Source of the DNA: a virus
Length of the DNA: 36,634 nt
Direction: 5' to 3' (one strand)
Virus record (IMG/VR): IMGVR_UViG_3300045927_000052
Coordinates: 1-36,634 of that record
Shown piece after piece: positions 29,789 to 36,634 of this stretch. The notes beneath the pieces are model-generated. The model saw only the letters and a program-made list of their open reading frames with translations, searched no databases and had not been told where the DNA came from. The translations under genes were made by a program, and so were the position numbers. The stretch's first letter is position 1. Each line of letters starts with the position of its first letter.

Positions 29789-30217
29789 ATGGAGGGATTC
29801 GGGGCCATCATCAGGGACTGGCGCGGCGAACTCACGCAGACACAAGCCGCGAAGAAGATCGCCGAGGTCGCCGGGAAGACCGTGCTACAGCAGGACGTGT
29901 CCCGATGGGAGCGTGGCGGCGGAACCGATGACGTCGACGTGGTCGCGGCCGTAGCTGAGCTTGCCGGCGTCCCGGTCGATCAGGTTGAGGCGGCGGCTAG
30001 AACGACGGTGACGCTCGATCAGCTCGCCGCTGACCTTGCGGCGTTCCGTGCCCTGTTCCTCGAAAAAGAGAACGAGCGCATCGCCGTCGGGCGGCGGATG
30101 GCGGAGGTGATGGCAGAGGTGGCGATGACGTTGCATGTCGCGCTGCCAAACGGGTTCGTAGCTGAACCGCTGCCACCTCAACGGCGGCGAGCGCGATCAT
30201 CAACTCACCGTACGTAG
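29789..30217 (+). CDS. Immunity-type repressor (XRE family)
   Basis: A 142-aa protein from ATG 29789, with AAGGG 8 nt upstream (an in-frame ATG at 29753 lies in the operator region and lacks a site). The N-terminal helix-turn-helix domain reads FGAIIRDWRGELTQTQAAKK, then TVLQQDVSRWERGGG, and LAGVPVDQVEAAAR. The C-terminal half is a helical segment (LEKENERIAVGRRMAEVMAE) probably for dimerisation, with no LexA-type protease motif. It is divergent from the Cro-like gene and followed by the integrase on the same strand, which is the usual lysogeny arrangement. Confidence 0.82.
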   Translation: MEGFGAIIRDWRGELTQTQAAKKIAEVAGKTVLQQDVSRWERGGGTDDVDVVAAVAELAGVPVDQVEAAARTTVTLDQLAADLAAFRALFLEKENERIAVGRRMAEVMAEVAMTLHVALPNGFVAEPLPPQRRRARSSTHRT

Positions 30218-30324
30218 TCGGACTCATCCCCGCCATCCCTGACACCCTCCTGGTAGCCAGCCGCCCTGATTGGAGACAACGGTACCTGACCGGTGAGACA
30301 GAGACCGTCGCGTAGCCTTGTCCC

Positions 30325-31398
30325 GTGGCGTCGATTGATCGCACCCCGTCGGGGAAGTGGCGGGCGAGGTGGCGGCCGACACCGGGCGGCCCCCAGAGGT
30401 CGAAGTCGTTCACTCGGAAGCTGGACGCGCAGCGGTTCCTGACCCGGATCCAGGCGGACATCGACGGCGGCCGGTACGTCGACCCACGGGCCGGCCAGGT
30501 CACGCTCGACGTGTTCTGGCGGCAGTGGTCGACGGTGCAGTCGTGGCGCAACGGCACCAGGGAGACGCAGACGGCGGTGTACGTGAACCGGATCGCCCCG
30601 ACGTTCGCTGACCGGCCGATGGCGTCGGTGCGCCGCTCCGACATCCAGGCGTGGCTGGCGACATTGACTCCTCGGCTGGCGACGTCGACGGTGGAGGGCA
30701 CGTTCCGGCTGTTGGCGGCCCTGTTCCGGGCAGCGCAACAGGACGGGATGATCGGCCGCTCCCCCTGCGAAGGGGTCCGCCTACCCCGCCGTGAGGGCAG
30801 GCTGTCGGAGCCGTTGACCGTGGCCGACGTCGAAGCCATTGCGGCGGCGATCCGCCCCGACCTCCGCGGTGCCGTCCTGTTCGCCGCCATGTCCGGGCTA
30901 CGCCAGGGCGAGCTGTTCGGGTTGACCGAGGATCGGGTGCGGTGGCTCAAGCGTGAGGTCGTGGTGGACCGGCAGCTCCTCACGTTGGTCGGTCAGGATC
31001 TCCGCCTCGGGCCGTGCAAGACGTCCCGGTCGGTGCGGGTCGTGCCGCTGGCCGATCGGGCCGTCGAGGTGTTGGCGGAGCACCTCGAGCGGCACCCGCC
31101 CGATCACGGTTGGGTGTTCCACCGGGACGGGCGACCGTGGGGGAGGTCGCCGGCGGCGGAGGCGATCCGCCAGGCGGGCGGCCGGTGGCACGACCTCAGA
31201 CGTCACGCCGCGTCGGTGTTGATCCGTGACGGCGCGTCGGTTACGGCGGTGGCGGCGGCGTTGGGGCATTCACCGGCGGAGTGTCTGCGGACGTATGCGG
31301 GGTGGTGGCCGGCGGAGGGTGACGTGGTGCGAGACGCGATGACGAAGGCATGGGGGGCGGCGCCCGTGTCCCGCCTGAGTCACGACACCCCCGGCTGA
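30325..31398 (+). CDS. int: Tyrosine-family integrase
   Basis: A 357-aa recombinase from GTG 30325. An N-terminal arm-binding region (residues 1-60, SIDRTPSGKWRARWRPTPGG) and SAM-like core-binding domain (about 65-150) precede the catalytic domain with Arg193 (SGLRQGEL), Lys232 (CKTSRS), His289-x-x-Arg292 (HDLRRH), His315 (LGHS) and Tyr324 (LRTYAGWWP). All catalytic residues are present. A TAGCCT hexamer 6 nt before the GTG suggests a leaderless start. It integrates phage DNA at a host attB; the attP is probably in adjacent non-coding DNA. Confidence 0.95.
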   Translation: MASIDRTPSGKWRARWRPTPGGPQRSKSFTRKLDAQRFLTRIQADIDGGRYVDPRAGQVTLDVFWRQWSTVQSWRNGTRETQTAVYVNRIAPTFADRPMASVRRSDIQAWLATLTPRLATSTVEGTFRLLAALFRAAQQDGMIGRSPCEGVRLPRREGRLSEPLTVADVEAIAAAIRPDLRGAVLFAAMSGLRQGELFGLTEDRVRWLKREVVVDRQLLTLVGQDLRLGPCKTSRSVRVVPLADRAVEVLAEHLERHPPDHGWVFHRDGRPWGRSPAAEAIRQAGGRWHDLRRHAASVLIRDGASVTAVAAALGHSPAECLRTYAGWWPAEGDVVRDAMTKAWGAAPVSRLSHDTPG

Positions 31399-31585
31399 CC
31401 CGTACAATCCCTGCCACACGCAGGAACGATGCCGGAATATCGCACTATATCCCGCCTATCGGTCGACTCGCCGTCGTTAGCAGGCACAATGGGCGGATTT
31501 GGCCGGTACGCAGGGGTTTCGATGTGTCGTGACGGTCTCTGCTGGTCTCTGTTTGTCTATCCCTGTTGAGTCACGGCTGAGTCAT
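31376..31585. other. Candidate attP region with integrase arm-type repeats
   Basis: The 183-base gap after the integrase is less GC-rich than its surroundings and holds direct repeats: TGAGTCACG at 31376-31384 and 31567-31575, TGAGTCAT at 31578-31585 (11 bases from the previous copy), and GGTCTCTG at 31534-31541 and 31544-31551 (10 bases apart). One-helical-turn spacing is usual for arm sites. A short CCTGC-loop-GCAGG dyad is at 31410-31424. No tRNA 3' end was recognised as the core. Confidence 0.42.
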
Positions 31586-32043
31586 AGATTGCTGCCTTGA
31601 ACCGGACGGGTTCGCGCCCGAGCGCAGATCAGGCATTCGCGCCAGGTTCGGAGGACACCCTGCATGGGCCGACACCTGACGACGAACGAGCCTTCGACGT
31701 AGGGATGTCCATTCCGACACGCCGACCCAAGAATGTTCCGACGTCCCCTGCTGACCGATCCGCGTCGGAGGTTCTCTCTGTTGGTGACCGGCTCCATGTG
31801 CCACGGATTGACGCAGTGCCGAACTCGGCAGAGATGGTCGATGACCAACCCGACGGGTACCGGCCCCCGTAGAAGCTGATAGGCGAGCCGGTGTGCTCCG
31901 TACGTGGTCGCGTGCTTGTCCCGCTGGATCTTGAACTTGCCGTACCCGTCGGGATTCTTCGGACCCCGCCACGGCCAGCATTCATCCATGAGGCCGACAG
32001 TGAACTTCGTTCGGAACAGCGCTTCCGCTCTATCGTCGAGCAT
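31582..32043 (-). CDS. HNH homing-type endonuclease (free-standing)
   Basis: A 153-aa protein from ATG 32043 (GGAAGG upstream). It has the HNH pattern common in free-standing phage homing enzymes: CWPWRGPKNPDGYGKFKI (about residues 22-39), YGAHRLAYQLLRG, LVIDHLCRVRHCVNPWHMEP (about 66-85) with the HNH His and Asn, and TNRENLRRG. The C-terminus has further CxxC-type Cys (SACRNGH, ECLICARA) and basic residues. It is isolated by its own promoter and the late terminator, and lies beside the probable attP, as expected for a mobile intergenic gene. Confidence 0.85.
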   Translation of the reverse strand: MLDDRAEALFRTKFTVGLMDECWPWRGPKNPDGYGKFKIQRDKHATTYGAHRLAYQLLRGPVPVGLVIDHLCRVRHCVNPWHMEPVTNRENLRRGSVSRGRRNILGSACRNGHPYVEGSFVVRCRPMQGVLRTWRECLICARARTRPVQGSNL

Positions 32044-32106
32044 GTCGTCACCTTCCCAAGAGGTGCGGCCGGGGCCGGGAACGTTGACGCGTTGCCCGGC
32101 CCACCC

Positions 32107-32134
32107 ATCATACCTGACCGCTAGAACGCAAAAA
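32107..32134 (-). promoter_or_regulatory. Promoter for the homing endonuclease gene
   Basis: On the minus strand TATGAT (32112-32107) is one base from consensus. The -35 is poor (a T-rich stretch shared with the U-run of the late terminator). It lies about 65 bases ahead of the endonuclease start and just downstream of that terminator. Confidence 0.5.
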
Positions 32135-32185
32135 GCCCCTCGACCTGTCGCCCCGGGCGGACGGGGGGAGACAAGGTCGAGGGGC
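32130..32185 (-). terminator. Intrinsic terminator of the late operon
   Basis: A perfect 12-bp stem, GCCCCTCGACCT (32135-32146) with AGGTCGAGGGGC (32174-32185), is followed on the minus strand by TTTTTG. This is the clearest rho-independent terminator in the window. It ends leftward transcription from the fibre and lysin genes and insulates the lysogeny region. Confidence 0.88.
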
Positions 32186-32229
32186 AGGTTCCCGCCGGAA
32201 AGGGGAAACAGCGGGAAGGGGTTAGAGAA

Positions 32230-32634
32230 TCAGTACCAGCCTTTGGCGTTCCATTCGGCGAGCGCGTTGCCAGGGGTGCCGTACCGGGCGGCGATGTAGT
32301 CGAGCCCCCAATCCACCTGAGCGTGTGGGTGGAGGGCGTCGAGTCCGTGGCACGGGTATCTCTGCGGGATGCCGCACGCCCCCGATGACGGGTTGACCGC
32401 GTCCGGCTGCCAGTGCGATTCGCGTTGCCACAGGTCCTCGAGGGCGGGCCACTGATCGCATCCCCACCGGGCGCACACAGAGTCGTAGGCGTAGCCGCGG
32501 GCGTCCCGCAACGCGTCGACGACAGCTTGCGCGGCGGCCGGGTCACGGGCCCGCAGCTGGTGCCATTGGGCGACCTGGTCGGGGGTGCAAGCGGCGAGGA
32601 CGAAGACGAGCGGTGCGAGGGCGCGAGCGAGCAT
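32230..32634 (-). CDS. Lipoprotein-type lytic transglycosylase (candidate endolysin)
   Basis: A 134-aa protein. The N-terminal hydrophobic signal ends in a lipobox LAAC (Cys16). The domain from about residue 60 has the transglycosylase pattern: LEDLWQRESHWQPDAVNPSS with Glu72 as catalytic acid, GACGIPQRYPCHG, then AQVDWGLDYIAARYGTPGNA and WNAKGWY at the end, as in SLT/Rpf-like lysozyme-fold proteins. It is the last late gene before the terminator and no holin is adjacent, so it may be exported by the host Sec system as the lysis enzyme, or be a virion or surface muramidase. Confidence 0.8.
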   Translation of the reverse strand: MLARALAPLVFVLAACTPDQVAQWHQLRARDPAAAQAVVDALRDARGYAYDSVCARWGCDQWPALEDLWQRESHWQPDAVNPSSGACGIPQRYPCHGLDALHPHAQVDWGLDYIAARYGTPGNALAEWNAKGWY

Positions 32635-32672
32635 TCGGCTCCGATGTCCGAGGGACAGGGACTAGCGGACGG

Positions 32673-33014
32673 TCACGCGAGGTCGGCGGTGATGACGATC
32701 AGGTCGTAGCCGTCGTTCGGGACGGTGAGCGTCACGCCGCCCCCGTAGGAGACCTCGAACTCCGAGTCGTACGCGCCTTCGGTGTCCGTGTCGTCAGCGG
32801 CCCACGCGTAGGACACGACGCCGGCCGCCGGTGTCACGATCGACGCTGCGGCGTCGATCTTCAGCTCGCCGGTGTCCCGGTTCCTCATCTTGAACAGGAC
32901 GGCGCTCGCCGTGGTCAGGTCGATGGCGGCCTCGTCGGTCTCGCCGACGTTCTGGCGGAGGGTCGCCTGGAGCACGGGCAGCCGGTCGTCGCGTTTGATC
33001 GTGAACGTCGCCAT
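32673..33014 (-). CDS. Small baseplate/fibre accessory protein (BppU N-terminal-like)
   Basis: A 113-aa all-beta protein: MATFTIKRDDRLPVLQATLR, then TASAVLFKMRNRDTGELKID and YDSEFEVSYGGGVTLTVPND. This order resembles the N-terminal domain of siphophage baseplate upper proteins, which attach receptor-binding proteins. The ATG at 33014 shares its A with the fibre stop (TGATG), so the two are coupled. A stand-alone domain of this kind after the fibre gene is common in actinophages. Confidence 0.65.
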   Translation of the reverse strand: MATFTIKRDDRLPVLQATLRQNVGETDEAAIDLTTASAVLFKMRNRDTGELKIDAAASIVTPAAGVVSYAWAADDTDTEGAYDSEFEVSYGGGVTLTVPNDGYDLIVITADLA

Positions 33015-36000
33015 CAGTCGAACTCCGTTGCCGTGGTGCCGGTTGTGGTGAACGTCGATGCCGTGGTCGCACGCGTCAGCCGGGAGCGGACCGGACTGCC
33101 GATGTCGGGGATGCCGGTCTGCCCGAAAGCGGCGGCGGTGAACGCGGCGAGGATCACGGCTGCGGTACCGGTGACGTTCGCGATGACTTGGCCGGTGGCG
33201 TTGCCGGTGAACGCTTCGAGTTCGATGGCTGCCGAGCCGGTGACTGGGGGGGCGACGATCCCGGTGGCGGTCGACGTGACGTCCGCGAGGGTGACGGCGG
33301 CGGTGCCGACGATGACGACGGCCCCGGCGGCGGTCGATGTCGCATCGGCGAGGGTGTCCGCGGCCGATCCGGTGATGAAGTCGCCGATGCCACCGGACGC
33401 GTTCGACGTGAAGTCGGCCAGCGTGACCGCGGCCGACCCCGTGATCGTCTCAGTGCCGGTCGCCGCCGAGGTCGCGTCGGCGAGAGTGACGGCGGCCGAC
33501 CCCGTGATCGTCTCAGTACCCGACGCCGAGCTCGTGAAGTCCGCGAGGGTCACCGCGGCGGTGCCGGTGATCACCACCGACCCAGACGCGGTCGACGTGA
33601 CGTCCGCCAGGGTCTGCGCTGACGTGCCGGTGATCGTCTCAGTGCCCGAGGCAGTCGAGGTGAAGTTGGCGAGGGTGACTGCGACGGTGCCGGTGATCTC
33701 CGGGGTGCCGGTGAACACCAAGAGCCAGTCGGGGTCGCCGGCGTCGTTGTTGCCCGGATAGGTCGGCTGGCCGGTCGTTGGGGCGGTGGTGTCGCCACTG
33801 GTCGGGTCGAACCAGTAGTGGGTGACCGTGCCGGTGAGCTCGCCGAGGTCGAACGTGTTGCCGGTGGCGGTGACGTAGGCGACGGCTAGCAGCCCATCCG
33901 CCGTGACGCCGGCCGTGGTGAAGTCGGTGGTGTCGGCGTCCTGCCCGTTGGCGGGCGGCGAGTCGACGTCCCCGAACGTCGGTTCGGTGTCGGCGTTGGT
34001 GGTGACGAACGCCGCGGCCGCGTCGGGGACGAGCCCCTCCCACCCGTCGAGGCTGGCGATGTGGGCGATGGTGCGGGCGACGTGAGCGAAGACGGCGTCG
34101 GCGATGTCAGTGTCGGCGTCGTCGGTCGCCAAGCTCAGGTCGTCGGAGGAGACGATCGACCCGCCGAGACCGCCCCAGCAGATCGAGCGGATCGCGTTCT
34201 TCCGGACCGCTTTGCGGGTCGTGGTCGAGATGCCGTCGACCGTGTGGAACCTTGACTGCCAGTAGTGGCTTTCGAGGAACATGACCGGGATGTTGTCGGT
34301 CTCCCACGCCCGGTTCGCTTCGATCTCGGTCGTGTAGTACGTGTACGTGCCGTTGATGTCCGGGTACTCGTAGGTGTAGCCGCCCCGGTCGGTGGTGCCG
34401 TCCCAAGCGGTGTTGTCCGTGGAGATCGACCGCAGGTACTGAAGCCAGAGGGTGACCGGTTGGGTGGCGCCGCCTTCACGGATGCCGCGCAAGAGCGACC
34501 CGTACTTCGAGTTGAGCGCCGACCATTGCTCGTCCTGCCAGTCGTTGCCGATCGACCACAGCAGGTTGGGTTCGTCGGCGAACCAGGCGCCGATGGCCTG
34601 GCCCAACGTTCGGCAGTCGGCGTCGGTCTCGGACCCGAAGTCGTTGGCCCACGAGATGTTGTCGACTGGGTTTAGCATCACGGTGATGCCGGCGAGCGCC
34701 GCCGCCCGGACGTGGGCCCGGATCGTGTCCACCCAGTAGTCAGGGTTGGGGTCGGTGATGTCGCCGCCGATGTACGGCAGGTTCCCATCCCAGTCGGAGC
34801 CGTCCTCGGGGGCGTTCATCGCTGCGCCCTTGGCGTTGCCGATGCACTGCCACAGGTTGACGCTCAGCGTCTCGGATGTGGAGAGCAGGGTCGACATGAC
34901 GGCGCCGCCCGGCTGGTAGTTCTGCCACATCTGGATCGAGATGCCGTTGCCGAGCCACGGGTTGGCGAACTGGTCTTCGAGGTAGCGGCCGGAGGCGGCG
35001 ACGGCGGTGGCGTAGGGGGCGAGCGTCTCGAACGCGTCGCATGTGAAGTCGGCGAGGGTGACCGCGGCGGAGCCGGTGATGATCAGCGTGCCGGACGCGG
35101 TCGAGGTGAACGCGGCGAGGGTCTGTGCCGAGGTGCCGGTGATGACCAGTTGGCCCGACGCCGAGCTCGTGAAGTCGGCCAACGTCACCGCGGCGGATCC
35201 GGTGATGACGTCTCCGACGGTGCCCGACGCCGAGCTCGTGAAGTCTTCGAGTGTGACGTCGACGGTGCCGGTGACCGGGTTCGCGACCGTGCCCGACGCC
35301 GAACTGGTGTAGTCGGCGAGGGTCTGTGCGGAAGTGCCGGTGAAGACCTCGGCACCTGAAGCCGACGACGTGAACGCTTCGAGCGTGACCGCAACCGTCC
35401 CGGTGATCCCCGGATCCGTGACCGTGCCCGAGGCGCTCGAGGTGGCGCCCGCCAACGTGACCGCGACGGTGCCGGTGATCGGCTGGCAGTCGAGGACGAG
35501 AATCGCTGCGCAGTGATCCCTCGCCGTGCCGAGCATCGTCGAGTGGTCGTAGGTCTGCGCCGACGGGGTGCCCGTATTCTGGACGTACTTGTACGTCGAG
35601 TTGAGCGTCGACCCGGACGTGGTCGTCCCCGACCCGCGGCGGGTCAGCGTCACCCAGGCACCGTCGGTCGTGTCGGTGTCCTGCGTGAAGCTGTCGGCGG
35701 TGCCACCCTCGACCGCGACGAGAGCGCACACCACTTGACCGTTCATGTCCGGGGTTGCAGCGACGGATACGGCCTGGCCGGTCTGGTTGTCCTGCCGGGC
35801 GTACGAGGAGGCGAGGACGGGGGTGGTCGTGTCGGCGCCGGCGAACTGCTGCGCGCAGATCGCCTTCGCGGTGGTCGAGTTGCCGTAGGTGATCGTGATC
35901 GTGTCGCCGGCGTCGAGCGACCGGGTCACGGGGCAGACAACGAAGAAACCCTGCTGCCCTGCGGAGGCGGCGCCGGGGTCGGCGATCGCCTGCGGGGTTT

Positions 36001-36634
36001 GCAGCGTATAGGTGTTGGCGGTGCCCGCGTTGTTCGAGTTGTCGGCGACGGAGATGGTGGTGGCTGCGCCGGCGGAGCCGGTGTTGTCGCAGGCGCCGTA
36101 GATGACGATCGTGTCGCCGATCGGCACCCCACCGGAGGCGACGGTGATGTCGGAGGTACCGGCGCCGGTGGTGTTCGTGACGAACCCGACCTCTTTCACG
36201 TAGAGGACGGCCGGCGGGTTCATCACCGACCCGCTGGCCGAGCTCGTGCAGGCGGCGAGGGTCACCGCGGCGGAGCCGGTCACACCGGACGACGAGTCGT
36301 CGTAGAACGACAGGAAGATTTCGCGGGCGTCGTCGACCGTGTCCGAGTTGGATGCCGCGACCGCGGGGGTGCCGGACTCGTTCAGCTTGTAGCTGGCGTG
36401 CGAAACGGTGTTGTTCGCCCCGTCGGTTTCTTCGTAGATGTCGGTGTACCCGGTCGGGTTCGTGAACGCGTTCGTGCCGCCGGTCGAAAGCACGACACCG
36501 TAGAGGCCGATCGCTCCGGCTTGCAGCGCGGCGGCGGCGGTCACCGAGAACGGGCTGGTGGTGTCGTTCGCGGTGGCGGCCGACGCCGAGTCGTACGAGA
36601 TGTTCCCGTCGGACGTGATCTCGATGATGTGAAG
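33014..36634 (-). CDS. Tail fibre/spike with glycoside-hydrolase-like domain, N-terminus cut by window edge
   Basis: The frame is open to the right edge (in-frame codons run past 36544), so this is at least the last 1206 residues. Order: a beta-sandwich region (36300-35500; strands such as DTIVIYGACDN and DTITITYGNS), a block of short Thr/Ser/Ala repeats (about 35490-35040), a globular domain (about 35025-34040), a linker domain, and a second repeat block (about 33700-33080). The globular part has GRYLEDQFANPWLGNGISIQ, WFADEPNLLWSIGNDW and VMFLESHYW, resembling DUF4038/apiosidase-like glycoside hydrolases. It probably binds and cuts a host surface glycan during adsorption. Confidence 0.82.
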   Translation of the reverse strand, partial: LHIIEITSDGNISYDSASAATANDTTSPFSVTAAAALQAGAIGLYGVVLSTGGTNAFTNPTGYTDIYEETDGANNTVSHASYKLNESGTPAVAASNSDTVDDAREIFLSFYDDSSSGVTGSAAVTLAACTSSASGSVMNPPAVLYVKEVGFVTNTTGAGTSDITVASGGVPIGDTIVIYGACDNTGSAGAATTISVADNSNNAGTANTYTLQTPQAIADPGAASAGQQGFFVVCPVTRSLDAGDTITITYGNSTTAKAICAQQFAGADTTTPVLASSYARQDNQTGQAVSVAATPDMNGQVVCALVAVEGGTADSFTQDTDTTDGAWVTLTRRGSGTTTSGSTLNSTYKYVQNTGTPSAQTYDHSTMLGTARDHCAAILVLDCQPITGTVAVTLAGATSSASGTVTDPGITGTVAVTLEAFTSSASGAEVFTGTSAQTLADYTSSASGTVANPVTGTVDVTLEDFTSSASGTVGDVITGSAAVTLADFTSSASGQLVITGTSAQTLAAFTSTASGTLIITGSAAVTLADFTCDAFETLAPYATAVAASGRYLEDQFANPWLGNGISIQMWQNYQPGGAVMSTLLSTSETLSVNLWQCIGNAKGAAMNAPEDGSDWDGNLPYIGGDITDPNPDYWVDTIRAHVRAAALAGITVMLNPVDNISWANDFGSETDADCRTLGQAIGAWFADEPNLLWSIGNDWQDEQWSALNSKYGSLLRGIREGGATQPVTLWLQYLRSISTDNTAWDGTTDRGGYTYEYPDINGTYTYYTTEIEANRAWETDNIPVMFLESHYWQSRFHTVDGISTTTRKAVRKNAIRSICWGGLGGSIVSSDDLSLATDDADTDIADAVFAHVARTIAHIASLDGWEGLVPDAAAAFVTTNADTEPTFGDVDSPPANGQDADTTDFTTAGVTADGLLAVAYVTATGNTFDLGELTGTVTHYWFDPTSGDTTAPTTGQPTYPGNNDAGDPDWLLVFTGTPEITGTVAVTLANFTSTASGTETITGTSAQTLADVTSTASGSVVITGTAAVTLADFTSSASGTETITGSAAVTLADATSAATGTETITGSAAVTLADFTSNASGGIGDFITGSAADTLADATSTAAGAVVIVGTAAVTLADVTSTATGIVAPPVTGSAAIELEAFTGNATGQVIANVTGTAAVILAAFTAAAFGQTGIPDIGSPVRSRLTRATTASTFTTTGTTATEFD
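33080..33700 (-). repeat. C-terminal block of about nine coding beta-repeats
   Basis: Tandem units of about 20-24 residues with the pattern ITGTAAVTLADFTSSASGT. Variants include ITGTSAQTLAD and VTGSAAIELEAFTGNATG, so units have diverged but length is kept. They encode regular beta-strand linkers in the fibre. The codons also create a long, meaningless plus-strand frame here. Confidence 0.85.
35040..35490 (-). repeat. N-terminal block of about seven coding beta-repeats
   Basis: Seven further units of the same family (for example ITGTVAVTLAGATSSASGT and VTGTVDVTLEDFTSSASG) lie just ahead of the hydrolase-like domain; the last is degenerate (LADFTCDAFETLAPY). A single isolated unit lies near 36240. 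The pattern places the enzyme domain between two flexible or rod-like arms. Confidence 0.85.

Noticed and set aside
30150-30190. GGTTC...GAACC dyad near the repressor end, considered as a tRNA T-arm or attP core
   Set aside because: The stem and loop do not fit tRNA geometry and no acceptor stem or CCA end follows. No tRNA gene was found in the window.
32613-33761. Long plus-strand frame (382 aa) with a repeated Val/Ala/Asp/Pro pattern
   Set aside because: It is the complement of the fibre repeats; periodic codons keep the opposite frame open. No ribosome site and no protein-like composition.
33080-35490. Regular repeats considered as a CRISPR-like array
   Set aside because: Repeats are coding, in frame, variable in sequence and without spacers.
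1-36634. Closing the window into a circle at its ends
   Set aside because: The tape measure frame would run into the antisense frame of the fibre with unlike composition, and distal tail genes would be absent.

Overview
This is a piece of a temperate, long-tailed (siphovirus-type) phage of a high-GC actinobacterium. The actinobacterial host is inferred from a WhiB regulator, frequent GTG starts, leaderless-looking promoters, an LPxTG wall-anchored protein and very high GC. The genus cannot be told from the sequence. Nearly everything lies on the minus strand, so gene order below runs right to left, which is the direction of transcription.

The right end (36634 to 32185) is the end of the late operon: a large fibre open at the window edge, carrying about 17 short beta-repeats around a glycoside-hydrolase-like domain; a small baseplate/fibre protein; a lipoprotein-type lytic transglycosylase; and a clear intrinsic terminator. 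A free-standing HNH homing-type endonuclease with its own promoter follows. The only confident plus-strand genes are an immunity-type repressor and a tyrosine integrase (29789-31398). A divergent Cro-like gene is driven by a near-consensus promoter overlapped by operator-like dyads.

The early operon (29682 to 16760) is a compact chain of about 29 small genes, most joined by 4-nt ATGA/GTGA or 5-nt TGATG overlaps. It encodes an excisionase, a 38-aa lipoprotein, WhiB, a C5-cytosine DNA methyltransferase, a 52-aa two-helix membrane protein, an LPxTG surface protein, RusA, a Cas4/RecB-like exonuclease, a RecT annealing protein, an FtsK/SpoIIIE-type translocase with small membrane partners, an HNH protein and a replication initiator. 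The initiator gene contains an origin-like cluster with a perfect DnaA box. No DNA polymerase or helicase was seen.

A second promoter (16731-16759) starts the structural operon: HNH, small and large terminase, portal, MuF-like protein, scaffold, capsid, head-tail adaptor and stopper. Next comes a five-gene glycosyltransferase/methyltransferase cassette (3929-9423), then neck protein, tail terminator, tail tube, the two tail assembly chaperones and the tape measure, which is open at base 1.

The most unusual parts are: (1) the glycan-building and methylating cassette, with two double glycosyltransferase fusions, inside the head-tail module; (2) paired CCCGCAACGGG hairpins just upstream of the scaffold and small-terminase genes; (3) two putative surface proteins (LPxTG and lipoprotein) in the early operon; (4) an FtsK plus membrane-protein module resembling actinobacterial plasmid transfer genes. 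Structural genes on both sides of the integrase, and continuity through the terminase region, indicate a circular, concatemeric or permuted phage genome rather than an integrated prophage. The genes between tape measure and fibre lie outside the window. No stretch over 300 bases lacks a gene.
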